NCBI GenBank assembly: GCA_947457095.1
Contig: CANGUK010000012.1
Coordinates: forward strand, 1 to 35,548
Length of the DNA stretch: 35,548 bases
Source: Cyclobacteriaceae bacterium
GTDB taxonomy: Bacteria > Bacteroidota > Bacteroidia > Cytophagales > Cyclobacteriaceae
Reading direction: 5' to 3'
The notes below the pieces were generated by a model. It was not told the DNA's origin. It worked only from the letters and a program-made list of their open reading frames with translations, and ran no database searches. Position numbers and translations under genes: made by a program. Positions 1 to 9,316 of this stretch are shown here, piece by piece. Every line of letters begins with the position of its first letter. Within the stretch, counting starts at the first letter, position 1.

Positions 1-4
1 AAAA

Positions 5-77
<73 letters not shown>

Positions 78-78
78 C

Positions 79-103
79 AAAAGCCCTTGAAAAAGGGCTT
101 TTT
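79..103 (+). terminator. Rho-independent terminator-like hairpin after tRNA-Gly
   Basis: AAAAGCCCTTGAAAAAGGGCTTTTT: GC-containing stem followed by a T tract. Confidence 0.6.
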
Positions 104-152
104 CATTTCAGCTCAGGGAAACCTGACTGAAAACTCTACATCGGTAGAGGAA

Positions 153-236
153 GCCGGGATGGTGGAATAGGTAGACACGCAAGACTTAAAATCTTGTGGC
201 CATCTGGCCGTGCGGGTTCGATTCCCGCTCCTGGTA
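153..236 (+). tRNA. tRNA-Leu (anticodon TAA)
   Basis: Acceptor GCCGGGA/TCCTGGT, anticodon loop CTTAAAA, long class II variable arm, T arm GCGGG-TTCGATT-CCCGC. Confidence 0.95.
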
Positions 237-238
237 CA

Positions 239-271
239 AAAGCCCCGTAATGCTACGGGGCTTTTTGTTTT
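239..271 (+). terminator. Terminator hairpin after tRNA-Leu; may also serve the convergent phosphorylase gene
   Basis: AGCCCCGTA-ATGC-TACGGGGCT followed by TTTTGTTTTT. Confidence 0.75.
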
Positions 272-277
272 TAAGAC

Positions 278-1933
278 CTACTTGTAAATCAATTCGTAGT
301 ATTCTCTCGCCATGCGGTTGCTTTCAAAAGTGACCCGCACGTCTTGCATCCCTGCCTGAACAATGTCTCGCCATTTTCTCTTGTTGCTGTAGTAGAGCGG
401 GAGAATTTCACTGTTCAAAATTTGGTATAAGTTTTCCAAATCCTGATCATCCTGGTCTTCTATAGGCAGGTGGTGGTAGTCGCACTGGGGAACGATGAAA
501 CTGTTTTCTCCGTGACGAGCAAACTCACAAATCCAACCGTCATCCGTACTGAAGTTGACCGAGCCATTCATGGAGGCAGTCATTCCCGAGGTGCCCGAGG
601 CCTCTCGTGGTACTCGAGGGTTGTTGAGCCAGAGGTCGGAGGCCTGCTTCAATCGCTTGCTCAACGCCAATTCATAGCCTACACAGACGGCCACATTTTT
701 GTGGCGCTTGCTGAGATGTACTAGAGAATTGAACACGGAGATTGCTCCATAGTCCATGGGATAGGGCTTACCTGCCCAGATGATTTGAATTGGAAGCTGT
801 GAATTATTCACGAGGGCCTCGAATTTTTCCAAATCCCGGGTGATTAATTCTGGCCGTTTGTAGGAAGCAAAGCGTCTTGCCCAGACGATGGTTAGCACGT
901 CGGGATCAAAAATTTTGCCTGTTTGGTCGGCCACGATTTCAAAGGCCCGCTTCTTGAGGTACCGCTTGCGATCATCAAATGCCGCATTGTCTGCTTCTTC
1001 CATGAAGCGATACAATTGCTTGTCTGCCCAGTATTTCCAGTTTTGAGCGTTGGTGATCGATTGGATGGCAGGGATTCCAGCATAGTCCCCCCACATCTGT
1101 CTGCTCACCTCTCCATGAAGTTTGCTCACTCCATTCGCCGCTCGCGCAAAACGTAATGCGGCTAGACTGTGATTGAATTGGGAACCCTCCATTCCAGTAA
1201 GTTCTCTGACCTCCTCTACGGAATGTCCATAGAAGTAGCTCATCTTTTCACAGAGGTGGAAATCGTGTTTCTCATTACCTGCTTCTTCTGGAGTGTGTGT
1301 GGTGAATACCATTCGCTTTTGAACGTCTTCCTTCTTCCCATACTTTTTCATCAAGTAAAAGGCGCAACTGACTCCATGTGCTTCGTTGAGGTGGTAGACC
1401 TCAGGATTGAAGCCTAGGATATCGATTAGGGTAGCTCCGCCAATGCCCAAGAGCATCATTTGCGCCACTTTGGCGGCGGTATCCGAGTCGTACAAGCGAT
1501 GGGTGATCGTTTGGCTCAGGTAGTCATTTTCCGGGAGGTCGGTACTCAACAAAAATAGTGGCGCAGACTGGAAGGTCTCTGGAGCCAAGTAAAATGCCTT
1601 TACCCAGACCGGTTGGTTGTGAACAAGAATGGTAAACTTGATTCCGGTGTCCTCCAAAAAACTGTTGTTTTTCTCGTACCACTCCGGCTTTAAGGTTTGG
1701 TCCTGATTGCGAAGTTGATCGTAGTAGCCATACTTCCAAAGGATACCGATGCCAATCAGGTTTTGCTTGAGTTCGTAGGCGCTGCGCAAATGGGAGCCTG
1801 AAAGGAAGCCAAGCCCCCCGCTGTAGATCTTTAGCGGCTGGTGGATGGCAAATTCCATCGAAAAATAGGCTACCGATTTGGAATAGGCCTTTGCAGGGGT
1901 GTAGGGAACTGTATAGTTGTTGAACTTAGTCAT
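278..1933 (-). CDS. glgP: Alpha-glucan family phosphorylase (glycogen/maltodextrin phosphorylase-like, GT35), short form
   Basis: Protein has VAYFSMEFAIHQPLKIYSGGLGFLSG, HLNEAHG, FTTHTPEEAGNE and PREASGTSGMTASMNGSVNFSTDDGW motifs. The track ORF begins at 1969; the internal ATG at 1933 (MTKFNNY) is a likely start. Confidence 0.9.
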   Translation of the reverse strand: MTKFNNYTVPYTPAKAYSKSVAYFSMEFAIHQPLKIYSGGLGFLSGSHLRSAYELKQNLIGIGILWKYGYYDQLRNQDQTLKPEWYEKNNSFLEDTGIKFTILVHNQPVWVKAFYLAPETFQSAPLFLLSTDLPENDYLSQTITHRLYDSDTAAKVAQMMLLGIGGATLIDILGFNPEVYHLNEAHGVSCAFYLMKKYGKKEDVQKRMVFTTHTPEEAGNEKHDFHLCEKMSYFYGHSVEEVRELTGMEGSQFNHSLAALRFARAANGVSKLHGEVSRQMWGDYAGIPAIQSITNAQNWKYWADKQLYRFMEEADNAAFDDRKRYLKKRAFEIVADQTGKIFDPDVLTIVWARRFASYKRPELITRDLEKFEALVNNSQLPIQIIWAGKPYPMDYGAISVFNSLVHLSKRHKNVAVCVGYELALSKRLKQASDLWLNNPRVPREASGTSGMTASMNGSVNFSTDDGWICEFARHGENSFIVPQCDYHHLPIEDQDDQDLENLYQILNSEILPLYYSNKRKWRDIVQAGMQDVRVTFESNRMAREYYELIYK

Positions 1934-1976
1934 CTTGGTCGTCGATTTGAATCGGAAATTTACAACCAAATGAATG

Positions 1977-2031
1977 AAACAGGGGATAAGCCAAACTTTT
2001 TTAAAGAAAAAAGTCAGTTTATCCCCTGTTT
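1977..2031. repeat. Nested perfect inverted repeat (13-bp outer arm, 8-bp inner arm)
   Basis: AAACAGGGGATAA (1977-1989) / TTATCCCCTGTTT (2019-2031); inner ACTTTTTT (1995-2002) / AAAAAAGT (2007-2014). Confidence 0.85.
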
Positions 2032-2087
2032 ACCGTTCCTTGAATTATCGCGAAACAAACGAACCACGAATCATCAGCTCCCTAAAA

Positions 2088-3752
2088 TCAAGAGGTAGGT
2101 AGCGCGGTTCGTGCTGCTCGATCTGGATCGTTTTGAACCTCAGAGACATCGTTGAGCACCATGGTTTCTCCTTTTTCAACGCTGAATTTAGGCCAGGAAG
2201 GTAGCCCCGCCCCATTAGGATTGCCTGTTTTCATGAACGCGAGCAAGGAGGCAGACATTTTATCTGCAAGAGCTCGAGGCCGCTTTCCTCCACCCGTATG
2301 GGTATACATGCGGTCTGTATTGTCGTACCAAAAACAAATGTCAATGCAATGGAAAGCACGCATGCGGCCATTGTATAAATTGGGCTCCCAGCCAAACCAG
2401 GCCATGTAAACCGGCGCTTTTTGTTTGGATTTTGCGTTGCCACAAGCCACCGCATTCTGTCGGTTGGAAGCGGCCAAGGTCATGATTTCTGCAGGCTTTT
2501 TGCCAGGGAAATTGCTTTTGTAGGCTTCGTAAACCGCCGCTGCTTTGTCTGCAAATCGGGACTTCATGGCCTCAATGATTTCTGTTTCTCCGGCGGCTTC
2601 TAAAGTAGGGTTTGTACGTGTAGCTCCCCACTCGTGAAAGGTAGTGCAGATCATCAGTGGCATGTCATTGGTGTGATCGGAGGAACTACTAAAGAACTCC
2701 CCTTTTGGGACATTTACCCCGTCTGCTACTGGACCAAAGCCACCTCTAAATCCAGGCAAAGGGTTTTCCTTGCGCAAGCGATCTAGGGCTTTGTTGGCTA
2801 CATCAATGTACGTTCTCCAAGGTATATCTTGAAGTTTGTCCACCTCATTGGGAGCGAAGCCTGCTGCCTCTAGTACATAACTTCCCAGCTTTTTGCTGTA
2901 TTCTTGATCATTGGCTTTGAGCATACTTCCGCTCAAGGCAACGCCTTTGTGGACAAGTCCTTTGGCTGCCGGCATGGCCATTGTACACGTTACTTTTGCT
3001 CCCCCGCCAGATTGCCCCATGATGGTGACATTGCCGGGGTCGCCGCCAAAGTTGGCGATATTGTCTCGCACCCAATGCAGGGATGCGATGATGTCTAGCT
3101 GGCTGACATTTCCGGAAGCAGCATACTTTTCTCCTCCTACTCCAGAGAGGTCTGTAAATCCAATCGGCCCAAGTCGATGGTTGATGGATACAAATACGGC
3201 CTCTCCTTTTTTGGCAAAATTTTCTCCGTGGTAGCCATCTTGTTCAATCCCGTTTCCATTTGTAAATCCTCCCCCATGTAACCACACCAAGACGGGCCGT
3301 TTTTTTCCATCCGCAATGCCGGCAGTCCACAAGTTGAGCTTGAGACAATCTTCGGACACATCGTCGTAGTTCCAGTGGTCTGCAAAGGAAGCATGGGCAT
3401 TGGCGTAGCGTCGGTCCATGATTTGAGGAGCGGTATTTCCCCACCAAATGGTGTCTTTGACGCCTTCCCAAGGACTGGGTTTTTGTGGCGGCATGAAGCG
3501 ATTTTTTCCGGAGGTGTCTGCTCCATAGGGAACTCCGAGAAAGGTATAGACCCCATTGAGTTGGTAGCCTCTGATTTTACCAAAAGAAGTATTTGCTACG
3601 GCAATGTCATCCCCGATGTGGAGGTATTGCTCTTCTGAGTCTGCTGCTGGAGTAGAATTTGAAGAGGAGGCACTCACCGCTAAGGGAGCGGCAGCGAAAG
3701 CGGCGGATCCCAAGCCGATTTTTTGAAGGAAAGAACGTCTATTGGTTTTCAT
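2088..3752 (-). CDS. Type B carboxylesterase (para-nitrobenzyl esterase-like) with apparent Tat signal
   Basis: SEDCLKLNLWTAG, PVLVWLHGGGF and GQSGGG motifs; N-terminus MKTNRRSFLQKIGLGSAAFAAAPLAVSA if started at the ATG at 3752. Confidence 0.9.
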   Translation of the reverse strand: MKTNRRSFLQKIGLGSAAFAAAPLAVSASSSNSTPAADSEEQYLHIGDDIAVANTSFGKIRGYQLNGVYTFLGVPYGADTSGKNRFMPPQKPSPWEGVKDTIWWGNTAPQIMDRRYANAHASFADHWNYDDVSEDCLKLNLWTAGIADGKKRPVLVWLHGGGFTNGNGIEQDGYHGENFAKKGEAVFVSINHRLGPIGFTDLSGVGGEKYAASGNVSQLDIIASLHWVRDNIANFGGDPGNVTIMGQSGGGAKVTCTMAMPAAKGLVHKGVALSGSMLKANDQEYSKKLGSYVLEAAGFAPNEVDKLQDIPWRTYIDVANKALDRLRKENPLPGFRGGFGPVADGVNVPKGEFFSSSSDHTNDMPLMICTTFHEWGATRTNPTLEAAGETEIIEAMKSRFADKAAAVYEAYKSNFPGKKPAEIMTLAASNRQNAVACGNAKSKQKAPVYMAWFGWEPNLYNGRMRAFHCIDICFWYDNTDRMYTHTGGGKRPRALADKMSASLLAFMKTGNPNGAGLPSWPKFSVEKGETMVLNDVSEVQNDPDRAARTALPTS

Positions 3753-3919
3753 AGTGAGGGTATTTGATGTGCTAATTCCTTCAATATCAGCCCAAAGGAT
3801 TGGATTCACAAATAGATAGCCGCTTTTTTGGGGGGTGAAAAATGGGGGTGTTAAACGGAAAAAATTGGAGATTGAAGGGGATTTGGATTCATAGAAAAAC
3901 GCCTACAGGCCCACAAAAA

Positions 3920-3954
3920 CAAAAAAGCCGTTGAACAATTACTGTTCAACGGCT
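3920..3954 (-). terminator. Terminator of the M28 peptidase gene
   Basis: 12-bp stem AGCCGTTGAACA (3926-3937)/TGTTCAACGGCT (3943-3954) with a T tract on the minus strand. Confidence 0.75.
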
Positions 3955-3976
3955 ACTTAATTGTTGAGAAGAATTC

Positions 3977-5218
3977 TTAGAACTTGACCTTCGTCTCTAG
4001 TCGCTGTCCTGCGCGCTGAACGACCACCTGGGTAGAATCACCCTTTTTAAATATGCTCAAGGCACGCATGTAGCCCATCATGTCGTTGATCGTGGAATCT
4101 CCAAGCTGGATGACGATATCTCCTTTCATCAAGCCAGCAGCCTGGGCAGGCTTACCTTCTGATACGCCATCGACCCGCATCCCTTTGCCATCGTAGAGGT
4201 AGTCTGGCACTACCCCCATGGAAACGGTAAATCGAGGAGAATCACTGGAGTCTTTGGTTTTGGTAAAGGCCAACTTCGGCTCAGCATCTAGTCCTGCAAT
4301 CATCCGAGAAATGTAGCGTACTACCTTGACGAGTCCATCGTAGTTGATTTTTTCCGAATCATCACTAGGCTTGTGGTAATCGGCATGCTGACCTGTGAAG
4401 AAGTGGAGCACTGGCAGGTCCTGGAGGTAAAAAGAAGTATGATCCGATGGGCCTACGCCAGATTCTGAAGGAACCAGTTTGAGGCTGTCTGTATTGATGG
4501 GGTCTAGGACAGGGGAAAAACTAGGACTCGTGCCCACTCCATGAACAGCAAGGGATTTTTCTTCGTTTAGTCGACCCACCATGTCCATGTTGATCATGTA
4601 GTTGACCGTCTTCAGGTCTAGGGTTGGGTTTTTGACAAAATAATTGGAACCCCAAAGCCCATTTTCTTCACCAGAAAAAGCAATGAAGAGAATGTTGCTT
4701 TTCAATGTTTCGTACTTGAAAATCTTAGCAAGCGCCAAAAGCGCTGCGGTACCCGAGGCATTGTCGTCAGCACCATTGTGAATGGCGGAATCTCCTCGGT
4801 GGAGGGAGCCTTGTCCGCCCATGCCCAAGTGATCAAAGTGGGCGCCGATGACGATCGTTTTGTCTGCTTTTTTATCCAAATAGGCAATTACATTTCGACC
4901 GGTAACTCCCGCGCCATCCGTACCAATTACCGCCTCCTCGTGAGGATTGCTTGGTTTGGAAACGGTGAATTCCTGGAAAAACCCATCTGTACCCATGGGG
5001 GTTAGCCCTAACTTTTCAAACTCTTGGGCAAGGTAGTCAGCTGCCATTTGCTCGCCAGTGGTACCAATGGCTCTTCCTCCCAAGTCATCGGCAGCAAGAA
5101 AGTACACGTCTTTTTTCAGCGAAGCGTGTAATTCTTCGTCCGTAGGAGGCCCATCACAGGATCCAACGAGTAGCGCAAAGACAAGAAGGGGGAGAAATTT
5201 AAATAGTTGTAGTTTCAT
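3977..5218 (-). CDS. M28-family zinc aminopeptidase, lipoprotein, with C-terminal PDZ-like domain
   Basis: Lipobox-like LLVGSCDG; VIGAHFDHLG, NGADDNASGTAALLALAK, FSGEENGLWGS; C-terminal GKPAQAAGLMKGDIVIQLGD. Confidence 0.9.
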   Translation of the reverse strand: MKLQLFKFLPLLVFALLVGSCDGPPTDEELHASLKKDVYFLAADDLGGRAIGTTGEQMAADYLAQEFEKLGLTPMGTDGFFQEFTVSKPSNPHEEAVIGTDGAGVTGRNVIAYLDKKADKTIVIGAHFDHLGMGGQGSLHRGDSAIHNGADDNASGTAALLALAKIFKYETLKSNILFIAFSGEENGLWGSNYFVKNPTLDLKTVNYMINMDMVGRLNEEKSLAVHGVGTSPSFSPVLDPINTDSLKLVPSESGVGPSDHTSFYLQDLPVLHFFTGQHADYHKPSDDSEKINYDGLVKVVRYISRMIAGLDAEPKLAFTKTKDSSDSPRFTVSMGVVPDYLYDGKGMRVDGVSEGKPAQAAGLMKGDIVIQLGDSTINDMMGYMRALSIFKKGDSTQVVVQRAGQRLETKVKF

Positions 5219-5236
5219 TGGGAGGGATATTTAGCC

Positions 5237-5260
5237 CAAAGATAATAAGTAGTATCTTTG
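5237..5260. promoter_or_regulatory. Divergent promoter region: opposed -7 boxes as inverted repeat
   Basis: CAAAGATA-ATAAGTAG-TATCTTTG; each arm matches Bacteroidota -7 TAnnTTTG in its outward direction. Confidence 0.65.
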
Positions 5261-5290
5261 CCGGCACATTCTTTCTAGTCAAGATTACAG

Positions 5291-6388
5291 ATGAAAACTT
5301 TACGCCAGCTGGGAATTGTACTTCCCCTACTTATTACATCCCTTACCCTTGTAGCGCAAGAGAATCGATCCGCTTCGGATTCGGCGTTGCTTCATCCTGA
5401 GGAAATGAAATACCTCAAAAACATCAAGCAACTTACTTTTGGGGGCAACAATGCAGAGGCGTACTGGTCTTTTGATGATAGCAAGCTGGTATTTCAGTCG
5501 GACTTTGCCAAATGGGGAAATTCTTGCGATCAGATGTTTTACCTAGACTGGAAAAAGGATGATCTATCTAAAAACACTCCCGCAAGGCTTAGTACAGGAT
5601 TAGGCCGTACGACCTGCGCCTATTTTCTCCCGGGCGATAAAACGATTGTCTATGCATCTACCCACTTGGTAGACCCGGCCTGTCCGCCAGTTCCTGAGCG
5701 AAGAGCAGATGGCAAATACGTATGGCCAATCTACCCTAGCTTTGATATTTTCACGGCAGACATGAAGGGAAATATTCTTTCCCAATTGACAAAGGAGGAA
5801 GGCTACGATGCCGAAGCCACGGTATCTCCAAAAGGAGATAAAATCGTGTTTACTTCCATGCGTACAGGTGACTTGGAATTGTTTACCATGAATATTGATG
5901 GGAGCGACGTCAAACAAATCACTACCGAATTGGGCTATGATGGGGGCGCATTCTTCTCTCCCGATGGAACCAAGTTGGTCTGGAGAGCCTCTCGACCACA
6001 GACTCCGGAAGCGATCCAAGAATACAAAGACTTACTCAAAGAAGGATTGGTGAAGCCTACCGATATGGAACTGTATGTGTCCAATGTGGATGGCACAGAC
6101 ATCCGCAAGATTACCAGTTTGGGTAAGGCCAACTGGGCTCCATTTTTTCACCCATCTGGCAAGAAGTTGATTTTTGCCTCCAACCACCAAACGCAACGAG
6201 GCTATCCCTTCAACCTGTTTATGGTCAACCTAGACGGCACAGGGCTCACCCGAATTACGCATGATGGCACCTTTGATGCGTTTCCGGTATTTTCCAACAA
6301 TGGCAAGTACTTGGTATTTGCTTCCAATCGCAACAATGGCGGTACACGCGACACCAACCTATTTGTTGCGGAGTGGATTGGAGACTAA
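5291..6388 (+). CDS. TolB/PD40 beta-propeller protein, exported
   Basis: Repeated units such as DAEATVSPKGDKIVFTSMRTGDLELFTMNIDGSDVKQIT and DGGAFFSPDGTKLVWRASR; N-terminal signal peptide. Confidence 0.85.
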   Translation: MKTLRQLGIVLPLLITSLTLVAQENRSASDSALLHPEEMKYLKNIKQLTFGGNNAEAYWSFDDSKLVFQSDFAKWGNSCDQMFYLDWKKDDLSKNTPARLSTGLGRTTCAYFLPGDKTIVYASTHLVDPACPPVPERRADGKYVWPIYPSFDIFTADMKGNILSQLTKEEGYDAEATVSPKGDKIVFTSMRTGDLELFTMNIDGSDVKQITTELGYDGGAFFSPDGTKLVWRASRPQTPEAIQEYKDLLKEGLVKPTDMELYVSNVDGTDIRKITSLGKANWAPFFHPSGKKLIFASNHQTQRGYPFNLFMVNLDGTGLTRITHDGTFDAFPVFSNNGKYLVFASNRNNGGTRDTNLFVAEWIGD

Positions 6389-6419
6389 GCCACTTTAGAC
6401 AAGCAGTTCCTTTTAGAAA

Positions 6420-7949
6420 TTACAGTTGCTCAATATCGAGTAGGTAGGCCTCGGCTTGCGCGAGTATGGCCTGCTGATTACCCATCTTGTCCCAGGTGCG
6501 GTAGACCATGCCGATGCGTGGATTTTTCTCGAGCAGCTCTCGGTTGCGCGCATGAAAGTGCCAATAGAGGCTATTGAAGGGGCAGGACCCCTCTCCAGTT
6601 TTTTTGTCGGCCTGGTAGGCGCAGCTGCTGCAGTAGTTGCCCTGCTTTTTGATGTAGTTGGCTGAGGATACGTAGGGCTTGGTGCCGACGATGCCGCCGT
6701 CTGCGAATTGGCTCATGCCGCGGGTATTCGTGATTTCGACCCATTCGATGGCGTCGATGTAGATGCCTAAGTACCACCGATCGACCTCATCGGGATGGAT
6801 GCCCGCCAATAGGGAAAAGTTGCCCGTCACCATTAGTCGCTGGATGTGGTGGGCATAAGCCAAGTCCAAGGACTGGTGAATGGATTGGCTAAGGCAGTTC
6901 ATTTTTGTATTCCCCGTCCAAAACCAATCCGGAAGTTTCCGATCGTGACTAAAGTAATTGAGTTGGGCAAATTCAGGCATTTTTGCCCAGTAAATTCCCC
7001 GCATGTATTCCCGCCAGCCGATAATTTGCCGGATAAATCCTTCCACCTGGGCAATGCCAATTTGATCTTGGTGACTTGACCAGTAGGCCTCCACCGTCTG
7101 TACTACCTCCAAGGGGGAGATCATTTTGCAATTGAGGGAAAAGCTCAAGCGGGAATGGAAAAGGTAGGGGTCCCAGGTAGTGAGCGCGTCCTGGTAGGAG
7201 CCAAAGTGTACGAGTAAGTGTTCACAAAAATGGTCCAGGAGTTCAAGGCTTTCTTTTCGGGAGGTGGGCCAGACGAATGCTTCGGCATCTAGGGTGCCCA
7301 GCGTGCTCACCCCACAGCGATCCAGTAGGTCTAGTATCGGTCCAACTTGCTTGGGGTGGAGTCGGGGCGGGAGGAGGAGGGTCTTGTCTTTTAGGGCTTG
7401 GCGATTGTCTTGGTCGTAATTCCATTGGCCGGTCAGTGGCTGATTTCCTTCCATCAAGACCTGGTACTTGCGGCGCATTTCCCGATAGAAAGATTCCATT
7501 AAGAAGGTCTTTTTTCCTTTGAAAAAGGTCGTTAAAAACTCCCGGTCACTTAGAAAATGTTCGGTGTCTACTGCCTCGCAAGGGACGCCAAGGTCTGCAC
7601 AACAAGCCTTTAATTGCTGATCCAGTCGATATTCATCTGGGAGCAGGTATTCAAATCGAGTAAACCCTTCTTTGGTGACCAAGGTCTGAATTTGGGCAGG
7701 AAGGGATTGTTGATTTTGTGGGTCGTCAAGGGTCAGGTAGATGAATTGGTGTCCCTGCTCTTGGAGTTCCTTCGCGAATTGGCGCATGGACAAGAAAAAC
7801 CCAACCACTTTTTGGACGTGGTGGGTGACGTAATCGGTCTCCTGACGCATTTCCAGCATCAGGTAGGTGACGGAGGAGTTGGGTACAGCAAACCAGGAAT
7901 GCTTGCTATTGAGCTGGTCTCCCAGTACCAAACGGAGGGTCTTCGTCAT
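6420..7949 (-). CDS. Photolyase/cryptochrome family protein of the Fe-S (PhrB/CryB-like) class
   Basis: N-terminus TKTLRLVLGDQLNSKHSWF; WREYMRGIYW; IHPDEVDRWYLGIYIDAIEWVEITNTRGMSQFADGG; C-terminal CSSCAY..GEGSCPFN cysteines. Confidence 0.9.
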   Translation of the reverse strand: MTKTLRLVLGDQLNSKHSWFAVPNSSVTYLMLEMRQETDYVTHHVQKVVGFFLSMRQFAKELQEQGHQFIYLTLDDPQNQQSLPAQIQTLVTKEGFTRFEYLLPDEYRLDQQLKACCADLGVPCEAVDTEHFLSDREFLTTFFKGKKTFLMESFYREMRRKYQVLMEGNQPLTGQWNYDQDNRQALKDKTLLLPPRLHPKQVGPILDLLDRCGVSTLGTLDAEAFVWPTSRKESLELLDHFCEHLLVHFGSYQDALTTWDPYLFHSRLSFSLNCKMISPLEVVQTVEAYWSSHQDQIGIAQVEGFIRQIIGWREYMRGIYWAKMPEFAQLNYFSHDRKLPDWFWTGNTKMNCLSQSIHQSLDLAYAHHIQRLMVTGNFSLLAGIHPDEVDRWYLGIYIDAIEWVEITNTRGMSQFADGGIVGTKPYVSSANYIKKQGNYCSSCAYQADKKTGEGSCPFNSLYWHFHARNRELLEKNPRIGMVYRTWDKMGNQQAILAQAEAYLLDIEQL

Positions 7950-7983
7950 AAAAAAAGGGCTTTAGTAACTAAAGCCCTTTTTT
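7950..7983. terminator. Symmetric (bidirectional-looking) terminator between lysA and the photolyase gene
   Basis: AAAAAAGGGCTTTAG-TAA-CTAAAGCCCTTTTTT: 15-bp stem, 3-nt loop, T tracts on both strands. Confidence 0.8.
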
Positions 7984-8048
7984 GAAAAGAATGTTTGGCA
8001 ATGTGCAAGAATTGCTGATTTACTTTTAGCAGGATTCTAGGAACTCCT

Positions 8049-9302
8049 TTAGAGGTTGATAGAAACCTGGTTGCGGAGAAGGTCTTCAAAGCGCTCTCTT
8101 TCCCGAATGAGGAAAACTTTGCCTTCCCAAACCAGCACTTCGGCAGGCCGTAGTCGTGCGTTGTAATTGGAGGCCATGGTAAAGCCATAGGCTCCAGCAT
8201 TTTGGATTACCAGTAGGTCTCCTTCTTTCACCGTATTCAGTTCACGCTGTGACCCTAGGGTATCCGTCTCACAAATGTAGCCCACGATGGTGTAGGTATG
8301 TAGCTCGCCTGTAGGATTGCTGAGGTTGTAGATGTGGTGGTAGGCATCGTACATCATGGGGCGGATGAGGTGATTGAGCCCGGAATCCACCCCTACAAAG
8401 TTTAGTGTGGGGGTTTCCTTGACCACCGTTGTCTTGACCACCAAATAACCCGCCTCGCTGACCAAAAATTTTCCTGGCTCTATCCAAAGCTCTAGTTGTC
8501 GCCCGTATTTCGCACAAAATGCTTGAAAGGCCTGACCCACTATCCGTCCTACTTCTGCCACATCGGTAGCCTTGTCATCGGGATGGTATCCTACCTTGAA
8601 ACCCCCTCCAAAGTCTAAAAACTTGAGGTCTGGGAAGTGAAGGGCGGCTTCAAAAAGGACGTTTCCTCCCTTTAAAAACACGGAAGCATCCAAGATGTCT
8701 GAACCTGTGTGTAGGTGGAGGCCTACTACAGGGATCTGGTAACGCTGTACAAGTTCAAGAATTTGTGGAAGCTGTTCGATAGAGATTCCAAACTTACTGT
8801 CCTTGTGCCCTACCGAAATTTTCAGGTTGCCTCCCGCAAGAATGTGAGGGTTGATTCGAATGCACACGGGCACGGTGCTCCCGTACGTTTGTCCAAATCG
8901 TTCCAAAAGAGGCAAACTATCCAAGTTGATCATCACCCCGATTTGTGCGGCCTCCTGAATTTCTGCAAAGCTCACTCCGCTAGGGGTGTACATGATTTCA
9001 GCAGGAGTAGAGCCCGCAAGGAGGCCTAACTTCACTTCCTCGATGGATACGGCATCTAACTCAGCGCCTGCTTTGCGGATGAGGCGAAGAATTCCTAGGC
9101 TAGAAAGGGCCTTGGTAGCATATTTTATCCGAAGGGGAACGGCAGCAAATGCCTTCTGGAGAGCAGTGATTTGGTGAACAATTTTTTCCCCATCGTAGAG
9201 GTAAAGTGGAGTTCCAAATTGTGCAGCGAGGTCTTCTATGGAGACGCCTTGAATGTGCGTGGGCTTGAGCACGTGTTGAAGTGGGTTAGAACAGGAAGGC
9301 AA
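8049..9302 (-). CDS. lysA: Diaminopimelate decarboxylase
   Basis: FGTPLYLYDGEKI, KYATKALSS, GLHLHTGSDI, LDFGGGFKVGY, IEPGKFLVSEAGYLV, CETDTLG motifs. The track start is TTG; GTG at 9272 is an alternative. Confidence 0.95.
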   Translation of the reverse strand: MPSCSNPLQHVLKPTHIQGVSIEDLAAQFGTPLYLYDGEKIVHQITALQKAFAAVPLRIKYATKALSSLGILRLIRKAGAELDAVSIEEVKLGLLAGSTPAEIMYTPSGVSFAEIQEAAQIGVMINLDSLPLLERFGQTYGSTVPVCIRINPHILAGGNLKISVGHKDSKFGISIEQLPQILELVQRYQIPVVGLHLHTGSDILDASVFLKGGNVLFEAALHFPDLKFLDFGGGFKVGYHPDDKATDVAEVGRIVGQAFQAFCAKYGRQLELWIEPGKFLVSEAGYLVVKTTVVKETPTLNFVGVDSGLNHLIRPMMYDAYHHIYNLSNPTGELHTYTIVGYICETDTLGSQRELNTVKEGDLLVIQNAGAYGFTMASNYNARLRPAEVLVWEGKVFLIRERERFEDLLRNQVSINL

Positions 9303-9316
9303 AAATACCTAAACAA

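Noticed and set aside
470-724. ORF antisense to the phosphorylase gene (84 aa), and similar 60-160 aa ORFs across the window
   Set aside because: They lie opposite or out of frame with strongly recognisable genes and show no family motifs; expected chance ORFs.
3137-3583. 148-aa minus-strand ORF within the carboxylesterase gene
   Set aside because: Alternate frame of a clear esterase coding region, low-complexity chance translation.
7277-7522. Glycine-rich 81-aa plus-strand ORF (GGVGAGGGGS)
   Set aside because: Antisense to the photolyase coding frame; composition reflects the local G-rich stretch.
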